DNA from: Takakia lepidozioides
Taxonomy: Eukaryota; Streptophyta; Takakiopsida; Takakiales; Takakiaceae
Reading direction: 5' to 3'
Assembly (NCBI GenBank): GCA_030704615.1
Contig: CM060731.1
Location: 37,326,001 to 37,386,000 of the forward strand
Length of the DNA stretch: 60,000 nt
Position 1 is the first letter of the stretch, and each line of letters opens with the position of its first letter. The notes under the pieces were generated by a model. It saw only the letters and a program-made list of their open reading frames with translations. It did not search any database and was not told the origin of the DNA. Shown here piece after piece: positions 11,050 to 22,330 of the stretch. A program made the translations under genes and the position numbers.

Positions 11050-12437
11050 ATGCAGACAAACGAGGTGGAGGATAAGAATGAAATTGTTAATCAGGAAGCC
11101 CGCTTTACTCACAACTTTAAGAACTGCTCCTCTCTGAAGGTAATTGGGCCAAATTGCTTAATCCAGTGAATCGAATTACAAGTAAAGTTAGCATTACTTT
11201 TGACAGGAGAGGCTGTCGGCCACCACTACTTGAAGCATCCCTGCCTGAGCTATAGGTATGTGACCGGGGGTAGCCGACCTTGCAATGTTCTTGAAAACCA
11301 CCATGCAGGAGTGGGAGTTGTACTGCATTAATTGAAGCATCCCTCATCCAGAAACCCCTCAACATATTATGTCACAGGGCCAGAGTAATTAGCCTTCAAC
11401 CTCTTTTTTTCTCCCACCAGGATGTGAGGGTCTAGAAACACGGTTACAGGCTCCATAATTGGGGCAAGAACCGCACTTTCAAGGCTGTGAAGGTGTAGGT
11501 TTTTTTTTGTGTCTAAGACCCCCAACTTAATTACAGATAATAAGATCGATGTTGTGGACCTGCTTGCTTCCCCTCAGCTGCTACTAGCTCATAGAACTTC
11601 AACAATTTGGAGTAGGCTTATGAACAGCACGTACTTAGCTTCCTTATGTATAGTTGTGAGGCTTTGAACAGTGGATTTTCTCATCACATGCTCTCTTCAT
11701 GATTGTTTTGTAGACTGTCATGTTAAAGGTGCCCATGTGTTGCGAGAGATGCGTGGATAAAGTGAAGAAGGCTGCACTGGAGGTCAATGGTGAGCTCAAA
11801 TTGAAGTTCTCTGTGGACAAAAATTGTGAATCTAAATTGTGTTTCAATGGGATAGAATGTCTCTAGAATGTACTCATGAAATCTGTTGTATTTTCTTGTT
11901 TTTCTGCAGGTGTTCAAGAGGTTATGTACCAGAAATTGACAAACAAAGTGCTAGTCAAAGGAAACATGGAGCCCCAACAGGTACTTGAAAAAGTAAGGGG
12001 TGTCAGACGATTGGCCAAATACTGGCCTGCCGAAATTAATGATGAGACCAGCAATCTGTCAAGTGATGTCAGTCACTGCAGCTTAAGGTATCTGCTGTAT
12101 AATACAGATCCATCCATTACTAATCCTAATTACATCAAGCACATCAAATATTGATGTGGTAAATCCTTGCAGATTGGTCTTTTACTGTGAACACTGTGTG
12201 CCTTGCTTCGCCTTGAAGAACAGCGCAGTACAAGCAAGCCCTGTGATCATTGTGATCATGACCGCGGAGGCTCCTCGTTGCAGTGTTTTGTGCTATTACT
12301 TAAGTCCTTGGAAGGGCATGGAATTTGATCTAGATCTTGTACTAAGCTCATTATTGTCCATGAGCAGGGAAGATTTGAGTATCTCAGCCTCCCTCATGTT
12401 CAAAAGAAGATCTATGCAGTGGCCTTCATTGTTGTAA
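11050..12437 (+). CDS. HMA-domain (HIPP-like) metal-binding protein, four exons
   Basis: Predicted exons are 11050-11139, 11714-11789, 11910-12087 and 12173-12437. Introns are GT-AG with matching phases, giving 202 residues. Exons 2 and 3 together make a heavy-metal-associated domain. It has the metal site MCCERC (MxCxxC) after VMLKVP, then VDKVKKAALEVNG, then VQEVMY, then a KVLVKG strand, and finally VLEKVRGVRRLAKYWPA. The last part matches the VLKKV...AEFWPY ending of plant HIPP/HPP proteins, which bind copper, zinc or cadmium in the cytosol or at membranes. No CaaX box ends the protein, so prenylation is not predicted. Exon 4 adds an unusual CEHCVPC motif and is the least certain part. Reading through intron 3 would instead end near 12153. 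The start Met is the first in exon 1, but an upstream exon joining at TATGCAG (11054) is possible. Confidence 0.8.
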
Positions 12438-14037
12438 TTAATTTGTGTTCGGCATGTCAACCTCGTTTTCTGCTGTTTTCTTTCAATTCTTTTGTAACTT
12501 GTAACGTATTGATGTTTTCATACTTCCCCTTCCTTCTCTTCCTCAATGTTGGTCTATCGATACCTAAGTCTAAAGTGTACAAATTAAGGTAATTGTTTCT
12601 CCAAATTTGCGTCCATAGAAAGTTGCTGCAGTGTATGCGCTTTGTTTCCTCAAATATTGAGAGTCAAAGACTTTTGAATCCACTGAATGCAAATGAACCA
12701 GGGTGCTCTTGCAACCACGAGATCATAGCAAGCTCTCAAGATATGTGCTCACGCATATGAGGCCACCATCACCAACAAGCAGCTGCACAGTGCACACCAT
12801 CACGTTGCCTTGTGCATATCTATATAACATGAAGTGTAGCTTTGCTCTTCAGGACAACAGGGACACTCTCTTTTACGAAAATTAAATTTTATTACATCTG
12901 TAGCTGGTAGCCAAATTAGACAAAATTAGTAGGCCATCCTGGGCTCAAACCTTGGCTTCTGAACTGCTTGCAACTAAAAAGAGAATTCTTAGTCTCCTTG
13001 TTTAAGCTTGTTAACTGAATAATGAATGGTTACTAAGCCAGCCCTGTGGTTAGAGCGAAATAACATTCTAGTAGTGGTGGCTATAGTCCACATTTTTCTT
13101 TCTCAAAATTTGACCCATTAAAAATAATATAATATCAATCTTTGAGAAATGTTTTATAGAAAGAATGGCTGCAATATGCATTGGTTGAATTAGTAGCATA
13201 CTGCATGTAGTCGCTGGCAAATTGAAGGGCCAACAAAACGAAGCGGGAAGAAGACTCAACTTGATCTACGCCATGATGAGAGAGAGGATCACCGAAGGAG
13301 AACTGTAGTAACTAGTCTGTCTCTCTCGATTTGTTGATTTGTTCAAGATTATGCAGTTTGATGACTTAATCAGATCACTTGGTTAGCATATTTTTGCTAG
13401 GATCATGAGAACTGATGTTATCATGAATGATCTGGCCTGGGGAGCGGGTTGAAGAGGTAGTGTCCTTGATCTGCAGCAACAGTGGAGGCTATCGGTGATG
13501 CAGAAGTTTTGGGGACTTTTGCAAGGAAATGCTGCGGGAGGAACATTGGAGATTCTTGTCAATGGATCAACGGGTAGTTTTCACTCCGTAAGGATTAAGG
13601 ATCGGGTTACGCCAGTACTGGCAGCTACTTACAAAGGTTGAAGGAGGACATTGTCTTGAGGACAGGCCGGATGGGAGAGAGTATTTTGTACCTGAGAGTC
13701 GGAGAGTATGTTTTAATGGTACACCACATGTTCCAGAGATTAATTGACCTGGTCTTCTAATTAGATGTCATTGCCGGAGCTGCTCAGAGCTGATAAGTAG
13801 CTATGCGGTCGACAGTGTGATTAATTTAGGTCATGTCGTCCACTATACTGATATGTTGATATTCTCATTCATTCGACTCCATGATACAGAGATGCTGTTT
13901 ATCACATTAATGAGCACAAGTAGGTAAATACTCGGATCCCTAGGCTATGAATGAAAACCCAACCTATTAACTTAGCTAGACTCATAATATACTATCTGGC
14001 AGGCATGTCCAGGCAGGCACTCATAATATTGTAGTTG
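12438..14037. other. Intergenic, no recognised gene
   Basis: The region holds the probable 3' UTR of the HMA gene (T-rich, 12438-12560) and otherwise unique sequence without a supported ORF. A tRNA-like B-box (GGGCTCAAACC) occurs near 12940. A short stretch around 13460-13740 looks vaguely gag-like when translated, but the evidence is too weak to name it. Confidence 0.45.
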
Positions 14038-15297
14038 TAATGATTCAATCTAGAACCGTTATGGTGTTACTATGAAGTGAAGTGAAGTTGGTTTGGTCAC
14101 CGGGCAAAGTCTTTCTTGCAGGCAGCTTTCGGGTACTGATAGAGATATTGTTTCCAAGGTCTGTAAGACTAGACGAACTGTATATAACCTCTTGTGTTAT
14201 TTAATCAATTGAAGTCCTGTGACCAGTACTGCTCTTCAGGGCAGATTGTATGTGGAGCTCGGCATATCAGCGGTACAAGCCATGGGCTGTAAGTCATTGA
14301 TCGGCTCAGCAGGCCCGAGACCAGAAATTCACTTCAAAAAACACAGAAGGCGAAAGTTAGTAATTACCCCAATCGTGACCAAAAGAGGGAAAATTTTCTT
14401 TGGAGTACCTAGAAGGCTTCAGACAGTTGTGTTAGCTTTATTCATCTAGCCTCTCTAACACTAAATCCATACAGCCCCTTGTTTGGACTGCATGGAGCTC
14501 AATGTGTGCAATGTTATCACATCATGGCCTCAGTACTTTGGCGGCTGGTCTGTCTGAGTCTGCACTCTAGTCTGGAATCCATATAAGCACTCTGGAAACC
14601 AGTGTACATATCTACTGTTTGCATCTCCAATTGGGACAATATCCTGGGAAGAACTTCTCTCGCTCATGTTTCAAGGAATCTGAACTCCCTACTAAATTGC
14701 CACTGGGCTGAAAGGGGAAAATGCTCGCCCCAAATGCATGGATTATTCAGGACTAATTTCTACCCTATTTCAACCTGTGTAAGAAAAAAACAATCCAAGC
14801 ACTCTCGCTAGGACCTAGAGTTATGGCCCCCAATTCATTGACATCAGCCAGTTTTGACAAACGGATTGACAGTTTTGAAGTTTTTGGACTGGTGTTGAAA
14901 TCTGTATTATGATCCTGGGTTGATCAGGTGTACAACCTTCAACCTTGCCATGAAAAACACCCCAGAAATTTTTTAACGGTTCATTGGCGTGAATTCATTC
15001 TCCACGAATTAGTTGTTACAAGGTACAGGAGCTGATTTGCGATACTTGAAGTTCTGCAGTCTGATGATAGCCCTTTAATAATTAGGTGAGGGACAGGCGG
15101 CTTAAGAAATTGGCTCATTGTTCTTAAGAACATGAAACAGGAATTATTCGTGAGTTCTGTGATGACTTTAATCAGTGCCCTTGAAGCTAATTAGAGACAA
15201 CTAGGTCGACCGACAACTGTTTGCTATCAGAGAAATTGGGTACCCTCACGTACCAGCTCATCAGCTTGCCTTTACTTTCTCAGTCCGGAGGCGGATG
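14038..15297. other. Duplicated 3' flank of KNOX gene A
   Basis: No ORF is supported here. The sequence is conserved with 43412-44711 apart from indels. It probably includes the 3' UTR and downstream flank of the minus-strand KNOX gene. Conservation looks no stronger than in the neighbouring noncoding parts of the duplication. Confidence 0.5.
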
Positions 15298-18200
15298 TCA
15301 CGGACTCAGGACCTTTCCTTTCCGCCAGCGTTTCCGCCGGTTAATGAACCAGTCAGTCACCTGCTTCCGCTTCAGCCCGGTCAGTCGCATAATTTCCTCC
15401 TTCTCCTTCTCCTGCAGCGTAGATACACGCGTACACAACAATCATCGTAAGGTGCACAATAACTTAATCGAACTAAAGATATGATTTAGATCGACAGATG
15501 CAATAAAAGTTACATTCAACTGTGCACGCGCTGGTGCATAATCTGGTTGGATACGTGCACGTTTACCGTTGGATAAGGCCATTGGCTGTTCTCATTCCAC
15601 CAGGCTTTCATTACGGACGTGGCAGCTTCCGGCAACTTGACACTCTTAATCCGCTTGCGCAGTATCTCGTCCCCAGCATCCCCACTTTCCTGTCCGTATC
15701 CCTGCTGCACATGCAGGCCAGTATGTGAAATACAATCACCTCTACTCATGCGTATTTGAACACCATCGTTTAACCTTTATCGATCTAATATCAGGATCTA
15801 AAATTGGTACCCGACCCTTGCTTAAGAATTTCAGTGCATCGAAATGGAGCAGTCTTGTTTGTATTAACGGGAAACGTACAAGACACATGTTGAAAGCTGT
15901 TATGCAGGACAGTGATAGAATTATACTCACTAGCCTGACTGAGTTTGATCCTGCAGGTTAAGTAGTAGATACCTAGCCTCTAGTCTAGCCTGACTTCTCC
16001 AGACGCCAACGGCATAAACAACACAATAGTAACTTCTGGAACATTATCAGGACCTTACAAACTTCCCCCGTTCAGCAACCTCGGGTAACGCCTTATCTTT
16101 AAATCAAGGGGCTTGAGAAAATCTTGCACACAAGCATCCTCCTGAGAAGTTACCGTGTGGTCAAATCAGCTAGATGTTATTTGAAAATTTAGTAAGATCG
16201 GACCTACAGCACTAGATATGTTTAGAGAAGTAAGAGGAGCGCTCTATCAGTAAGCAGTGAAGTCAGAATGATAGAGTGCTTGCCTCCTTGAGTTGGGCTT
16301 TGAGCTTCTGGCGTACGCGTTCCAGGGTTTTACGCTCCTCTGTCGTAGTAGGTTCCAGTGGCCCGAAACCCTCAGTATTATGTTCATGGGCGTCTAAGTT
16401 TGGGTCATATGCAAGAAAATCGCCTTCGTGGTACTCTTCATCGTCTTCATCAGACATGGTAGCTCCTGTGCCATGAACCGTGGATGCTCCTGTGGAGTTC
16501 ACCCATTGTTTTCCAAGAATAAGTAAATGTTGTAATACTTGAGCTCAGCTAAGTATCTAACAATTCCTACAATGATGAACCAGGCACGGAATGCAGCTCG
16601 GCCACTTATAGCTAAACTCTAATTACATCCTGTAGCTAGAGGGAAGCACAATGGCTCGAGCTCAATTTCCTGGAACAGGTGTCTCGAATGCGCATTAGAG
16701 ATGGGTAAATACCCTGGTGGGCTGAGACCGGACCATCGGCCCAAGGAGGTTTAGAACTAGTTAGTTTCCCGCGGGGTCTATACATTCCAGATTAATTTGT
16801 ATATGTCGAACAGCTTACATGGTCTAAATTCGAGAAGGGACATCGACCAGCTCAACTATACTGGAGAGCTTTCGGGGATGGAGAAGTTGTGGGGCCACCC
16901 TATCTAAGTATGTACACGCACAATGGACACGTCCCCACATAACTTCTAGCCAAGTTAATGTCCTTACCTGTCAAACTATAAAGTTGCTGCTCCATGTTCC
17001 AGCTGAAAGCGTCAGCCACATCACCGTCAACATGTTGCTGCAGCCGTTGCCTGAAATCAGTGAGTAGGGAAATGTACTCGACCTGCAAAATCCAAACGAC
17101 AAGTGCTTCAGCAATTAACCTACCTAGGAGCTGCACCATTTGCAACATCTAAACACAGCTTGATGTATATATGCTAGCAAGAAAGTATCTGAATGAAATG
17201 GAGCATCTAGAGCTATTCAAAGAAAGAAGTACCAGTAAATATAGCTCGGCCAAGAACAGAGTCAGATGCTCTGTACTCTTGGAATAGGTCACGCATGCAA
17301 CGTAGAGAACTGAATCTTGAGTATCATTAAATCTCGGCCATATTACGCCATACACACACAGAGAACATGACCCCAACCTCTAAGTTGGCCTAAATAATCT
17401 TGAGCCTCGTCCCCTTCCGGGTACTGGCCCTTTGGGATGTGGGCTCTATCATATTCATGCCATATGTACATATAAATGTCGTTTGCAAAGAACGCACATG
17501 AGCTTTCAGTAGGTGACTCACTCTAAAGCCTACTCTTTACCAAAGACAAAGAAGTGGAAACTTGGTGACTCCAGGTACTGAAATCCTGTCTTCCAGTCAT
17601 CCTATCAGGGGTCCCGTACCATGAACTGATCAAGCTCCGCCGCCTCTTTTGGGCTGATATGAAGCTCGTCGAGGCTCAAAACAGAATACTTCCTGGTTAC
17701 AGTCGGAACCTGTGCCAGCTGCTTGTCAAGGGATGGTAGCTGATCCGCTGATATACCCACCCGCAGGCAGGCAAGATGGGCTGCCAGCAGGTCTGGATAT
17801 AATGGGTGCGCAACAATCATTGCTTTCTGTTTTGCACTTTCCCATTCTGCTCTTTTCCTGAGTTCATTTTCCAAGTTAGCCTGCATGATCACAAAAGGCG
17901 TCCGTTCATTAGGAATATTTATTCAAACACCGAATTTTGCATCCATTTGAGGGAAAATGATCAATGCATCACTGTAGTACCCCAATAAGTAGCCTAGGTA
18001 ATGAGGAGCGGGGAGAAGGGTTGAAAGGTCAGAGGAACAAGGACGGTACCAGGAAAAAATTGTACAACTTTGGAAAACTGAAGACAACATTGACCTCATA
18101 TCACTGGCCAGCCAGTATAGTACAATCACCAATCTAGGGCACTATTGTAAAGACCAGTGCAGTGATCACTGTGATAGAGATACTACTGCTTTCACGTCCC

Positions 18201-19181
18201 ACCGTGATCTATGCTTTGGTATCTACAGCACTATTGTAAAGGACATAGATCTCGAGGATGGAAAAAAAATTCAGTAGTGGTACCTGATAGTCAATACTCT
18301 GCTCATTTGCATTCTCTGTGTCCGGAAAGCCGAAAAACTCCTCTTCGGCCATTTTCCTGGCCTGAGAGACATCCAGTTCACTAGGGATTAGACTCGAATG
18401 GCGACCTGCTAGAGAAATACAAGATCTGCATAAAAGAAGACAATATACTGTAGCAGTAATTTTACTCTTTCAGAACTATAAATCACAAGGAGGATTATAG
18501 TTGTGCTACCTCGTCAAATATCTTCTGATTTGAATGATCATCCTCTCTATCCATTGACTCCATGATATTCAGCTCTCTGTCTCGTCCATCCTGACACAGA
18601 TCCATCTCAGTACTGGCAACATGGTGAGGCCTGCTGAAAGTCGAAGCCATTGGAACTTCACCAAGTTCATCTGGGTTTTGATGAGGCTGGAATATGGCCC
18701 CCTCCGTTGACAGCCAATGTGCATAGCTCTGATTCGCATAAGATGAAGAGCTGCACTCCCCTGGAGGCCGCATCAGCATCCCACAAATGCAATGTAAACC
18801 ACTTGATGCACAAACAGGACAGCATATCTGTGTGTCATCATGACCACCTTGAGTATGAGATTGTGTGTGGTGACCCATTAATGAAGCGTCACTGAACAAA
18901 GCTGGAGCTCCTTGTTTGACGCTGGACTCGTTTTCTGGGCTTCCAAGAAAATGCCCATCTTCCGAGTCTGAATCTACCGTCTTCTCCTTTCCCTTACTAC
19001 CACTGGGTTTGACACTGCATTCCTGCTCTCGGCTTGCAGGAAATTGTCCGTCTTCCGAATCTGAATCTATCAGCTTTTCCTTTCCTTTACTGGGCGGATT
19101 TTGCACTCCGCCCTGAATTTCATAATTCTCCATATAGTCATCTGGCATTTGCTTCTCGTAACTTTCCGTGGGATCAGGCAT
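15298..19181 (-). CDS. KNOX2: Class II KNOX homeodomain protein, paralogue A
   Basis: Minus-strand exons are 19181-18510, 18361-18284, 17880-17620, 17082-16968, 16489-16284, 15701-15567 and 15411-15298, giving 526 residues with consistent phases. The MEINOX half has KNOX1 ([20 protein letters not shown], about residues 269-300) and KNOX2 ([18 protein letters not shown], about 338-376). Then come an acidic stretch, the class II signature GFGPLEPT and an ELK-like helix ([13 protein letters not shown]). The TALE homeodomain follows ([43 protein letters not shown]). KNOX proteins pair with BELL partners and regulate transcription in the nucleus. EILRKR and ATSVMKAWW favour class II over class I. 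An intron splits the homeodomain after WPYPT. The intron after exon 5 is GC-AG. Exon 6 has a NAGNAG acceptor; the inner site matches copy B. The ELK region has ESGDAG where copy B has KIREVR. The N-terminus has two 28-residue repeats and a Cys cluster. Confidence 0.95.
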
Positions 19182-19227
19182 GGTGAGGGGATCTTCGCTC
19201 TGAGAAACCCTAGAACAGAAGTCTGAC

Positions 19228-20279
19228 CTGAAGGTTCAAGACATCACGAATAAGTACAAACATGGTCCTACACAGCTCAGGCTTTAGTTCCATTCTAAGT
19301 TCGAAGGGCCAAACTTCAACTGGATACATTACTCTAGGAAGTTTTGAATCTCTGTTTGAATCCTTCTTCTTCAGGAAGTGTCTGAAACTGTGTATGGGTA
19401 CACCTAAAGACTAAAAGTGACAATCAGCTAGTTCTGGGGTTGTATTACATGCGAGTCCTGTCATTTACTCAGAAGCTCAGGTGTTGATTTCCTGATAGAT
19501 ATGCCTAAGTCTCCTCTGTGGCTCAAATCTACTTCCAGGTGTCCCTTCTGCACAAGTATTAGAACATACCAAAGGCTCACTTGAGCGTAGATGTGTAGCC
19601 ACAGAGAGCTGATGCATCATGGGTGTTCCCTACATGACAGTAAATAGTATATAGCATCTGATGACTGCAACAAGACCACCTGGAAGTACCATTGGGCAGG
19701 TTTGTGAAAAGCACCTGTAGCTGGTGGGACAGGTCTAAATGATCTGCGTCTGTATGGCTCAATATGGCTGCAGTTTATTCGATGAGGTTGGCATGATTTA
19801 GGTCCAAGAAAAACAATACCACAGACAATAGATCAGCTTTGAGCAATGAGACTACCAAGCTTGACATTTTCACTTCTCTTCTCTGTTCACAAGACAAAAG
19901 GAGAGATCAGCAAATACCACAGACAATAGATCAGCGTAGAGCAACGAGACTACCAAGCTTGAGATTTCCACTTCTCTGGTCACAAGAGCGAAGGGGAGGT
20001 CAGCATACCAGAGACGATTATAGATCGATTATAGATCGGATTAGAGCAATGAGACTACGAAGCTTGAGATTTCCACGTCTCTGCTCACAAGACCATCGAC
20101 GGAGAGCTGATCAGCTTCACATTCATGATTTAGGTCCAAGAAAAACAACACCACCGAATAAAGATCAGCTTAGAGCAATGACCCTACGAAGCTTGAGATT
20201 TCCACTTCTGTGCTCAGAAGACGAAAGGAGAGATAGTCGACCACATGTGAGGTCATTGCAAAAGGACGCCCAAGCTTAC
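19228..20279 (-). other. Predicted leader intron of KNOX gene A
   Basis: On the minus strand a donor ACAG|GTAAGC at 20279 and an acceptor TTCAG|GTCAG at 19228 lie upstream of the KNOX start codon. The same pair is preserved in copy B (49950 and 48679). This predicts a 1.05-kb intron in the 5' UTR. It contains the tandem repeat described separately. The leader exon would lie just above 20280, in a region ending with typical plant leader-like TTAGGGTTT sequence near 20616. RNA evidence is lacking. Confidence 0.5.
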
Positions 20280-20285
20280 CTGTAA
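19800..20285. repeat. About 100-bp minisatellite, four units (copy A)
   Basis: Four degenerate direct units carry the core GATCAGCTTAGAGCAATGAG, then ACTACGAAGCTTGAGATTTC, then CACTTCTCTGCTCACAAGA. They start near 19829, 19929, 20034 and 20161. The array sits in the predicted leader intron of the KNOX gene. Copy B has the equivalent array at about 49500-49950. Confidence 0.85.
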
Positions 20286-20699
20286 GCATATCACGCAACA
20301 CAAAGCCACAATCCAACAGAGCTCTTCTGGTTCAACGGAAAACTGAAAGAGATCTCTCAGCCCCATTCCAGCAGAGGTGATAAGCTTTGATTTCACACAG
20401 AAGGAGGGCGGCAGCAGGCGGGAAGAAGGCCGTGAAGCGTGCCGGGCTTGTCACTGTGACGGAACATTTCGCGCATGCCAACCAAATGTCTGGCCTTTCA
20501 CGATTCCCATTGGGCAGGTATCTTCTCCGCATCAATACCCCAGCCGTACCCACTCAACACATTTCAAACTCTCAGTTTTTTTTCTTTGCAAGATTCGTTT
20601 GTCCGGTGGGCTAATTAGGGTTTTTGCAACCAAACCAAATCTGAGACCTTTTCTGTCGTATTATTTCCCCACTGTTGCTTTTCTTGCTGGACATGTTCC

Positions 20700-21300
20700 T
20701 GTAGTGTAGGTAACCCAAGTAGAGATTGAAAGAATCTTTGCTAGAGAACTTAGGTTACACTTACTACTTACTCTGCTTTGACGATGGGAATAGTGTGCAT
20801 CTAACAATATGAGTACTCATTATTGGTATGAAGATCATGTAGTTGAAGCTTTCTCTCATTGTGATGTCTACTTGACTCTCTAATTTATGTAACCTCTGTA
20901 CAAGTCATATCCAGAGGTCCTGTGAAATAAGGTGAGGTTTTGGTGCAAAAAGTTTTGAGATTTGGAAGGTTGGCACCATCTCAAACCTCCCAGGATAAAT
21001 ATCAGCAGTTACATATTTAGCAATCGAATGAATTTTCAACAAGAATCGACCTCCTCATGTACCGCACCCTGTAATGTAGTTTTGAACCCAAGATCACATT
21101 CAAGGTAATCTTGAACTAGGCCGTCAATACTGTTTCAGAGACTTCTCCTGCACACCGCAGCCGCCATAGATTCTTGCAACCCTCAACAGACGCACTGATC
21201 CAACTCTAACTCCAAATGTGGCGTGGTGCCTTGCCAACCCGAGTTTCTGAAAAGCAATCTGATCCAAGTGAATATCATCAATCTGGCTGGTCCAACATGC
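20700..21300. other. Duplicated upstream flank, no gene
   Basis: No ORF is supported. The region corresponds to 50400-51130 in copy B, which carries about 120 bp of extra T/A-rich sequence (about 50488-50615). It presumably contains the promoter region of the minus-strand KNOX gene, but no specific motif is convincing. Confidence 0.4.
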
Positions 21301-21304
21301 AGTC

Positions 21305-22330
21305 TCCACTACATGTCCACAATTCAGGAAGCTAGCACAGCAAGACCACCATAGAACACATGTGTGAAAATAAGCGCAAGTGGGTCGCTCAGTGATGCAT
21401 AAGCTGCAGCTGTATGTGTCCCAGCTTGGTTTTGGAAGGGAGCTGCATGTGAAGGTTGCTCACAATGATTCATTGAATGCGACTGTAACTGCAGTCCCTT
21501 TTCTTTTATATATATATGTACACATAATAATTTTGTCCTTCCATTTTGGACGGGAGTGCAGTCACTGGGCTGTATTAAGTCAGTAGTCAAATGGCATATG
21601 ACCACTTCGATGCAGAAATAGATTTAGAGCTCCACCATTTACAGATGATCACAGTTTTGGCACCCACCTTGTAGATGTCATGTGGCATTCTTATTCCAAG
21701 CTCTAGAGCCACTCAACATGCTTTCTCTCAGTTGGACTCTGGTTTTTCAGGGTTGTTCAGCTAATTGATGATAGACCTAGGAAAATGTAATTCGAATTAT
21801 AGTCCAGAAACCAGAACCACTACATGTCCCAAATTCAGTCGGAAGCAAAGCAAAGCAAAGCAAAGCAAGACTACAGTAGAATGCAGGTGTTAAATCAAGC
21901 CCAAGTGCTGCTCAGTGATGCATAAGCTCCAGCTGTATGTGTCCCAGCTTGGTTTTCGAAGGGACCTGCATATGATGGTTGCTCACATTGATGCATTGAA
22001 TGCGGCTACAACTGCCAGTTCCTTTTCGTTTATATATACGTGTACACGTAAAAAAAAGGTGTCCGTTCATTTTGGACGGGAGTGCAGTCATTGGGCTGTA
22101 TCCCATCAGTACTCAAATGGCAGATGATGACTTTGATGCAGAGATAGAGCTCCACCAACAGTTTTGGCACCCTTTCAGATGTCATATGGCCTTCTTATTC
22201 CAAGAGAGCCACTCAACATGCTTTCTCTCATATTGGACTCTGGTTTTCCAGGGTTGTTCAGCTAAGCTAATTGGTGATAGACTCAGGCAAATGTAATTCC
22301 AATAGTTGAGGAGTCAAGAAACCAGAGCAT
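21305..22330. repeat. Tandem 0.5-kb direct repeat, two units (copy A)
   Basis: Unit 1 (21305-21817) and unit 2 (21818-22330) both start with CACTACATGTCC. Both contain GCATAAGCT.CAGCTGTATGTG, a TATATATA/GTACACGTA stretch, CATTTTGGACGGGAGTGCAG, an ATGGCA.ATGA ORF start, and end with AATGTAATTC. The same pair exists in copy B (51130-52090), so the tandem repeat predates the large duplication. Copy A unit 2 starts with four AAGCA-type tandem pentamers (about 21843-21868). Confidence 0.85.

Noticed and set aside
19839-20285. 148-residue plus-strand ORF with repeated RSLRFPLL
   Set aside because: It is only the translation of the minisatellite; the frame is not kept in copy B.
20377-20709. Plus-strand ORFs opposite the KNOX leader region as a divergent gene
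   Set aside because: They are open in overlapping frames, change length between copies A and B, and show no domain; probably leader/promoter sequence of the KNOX gene.
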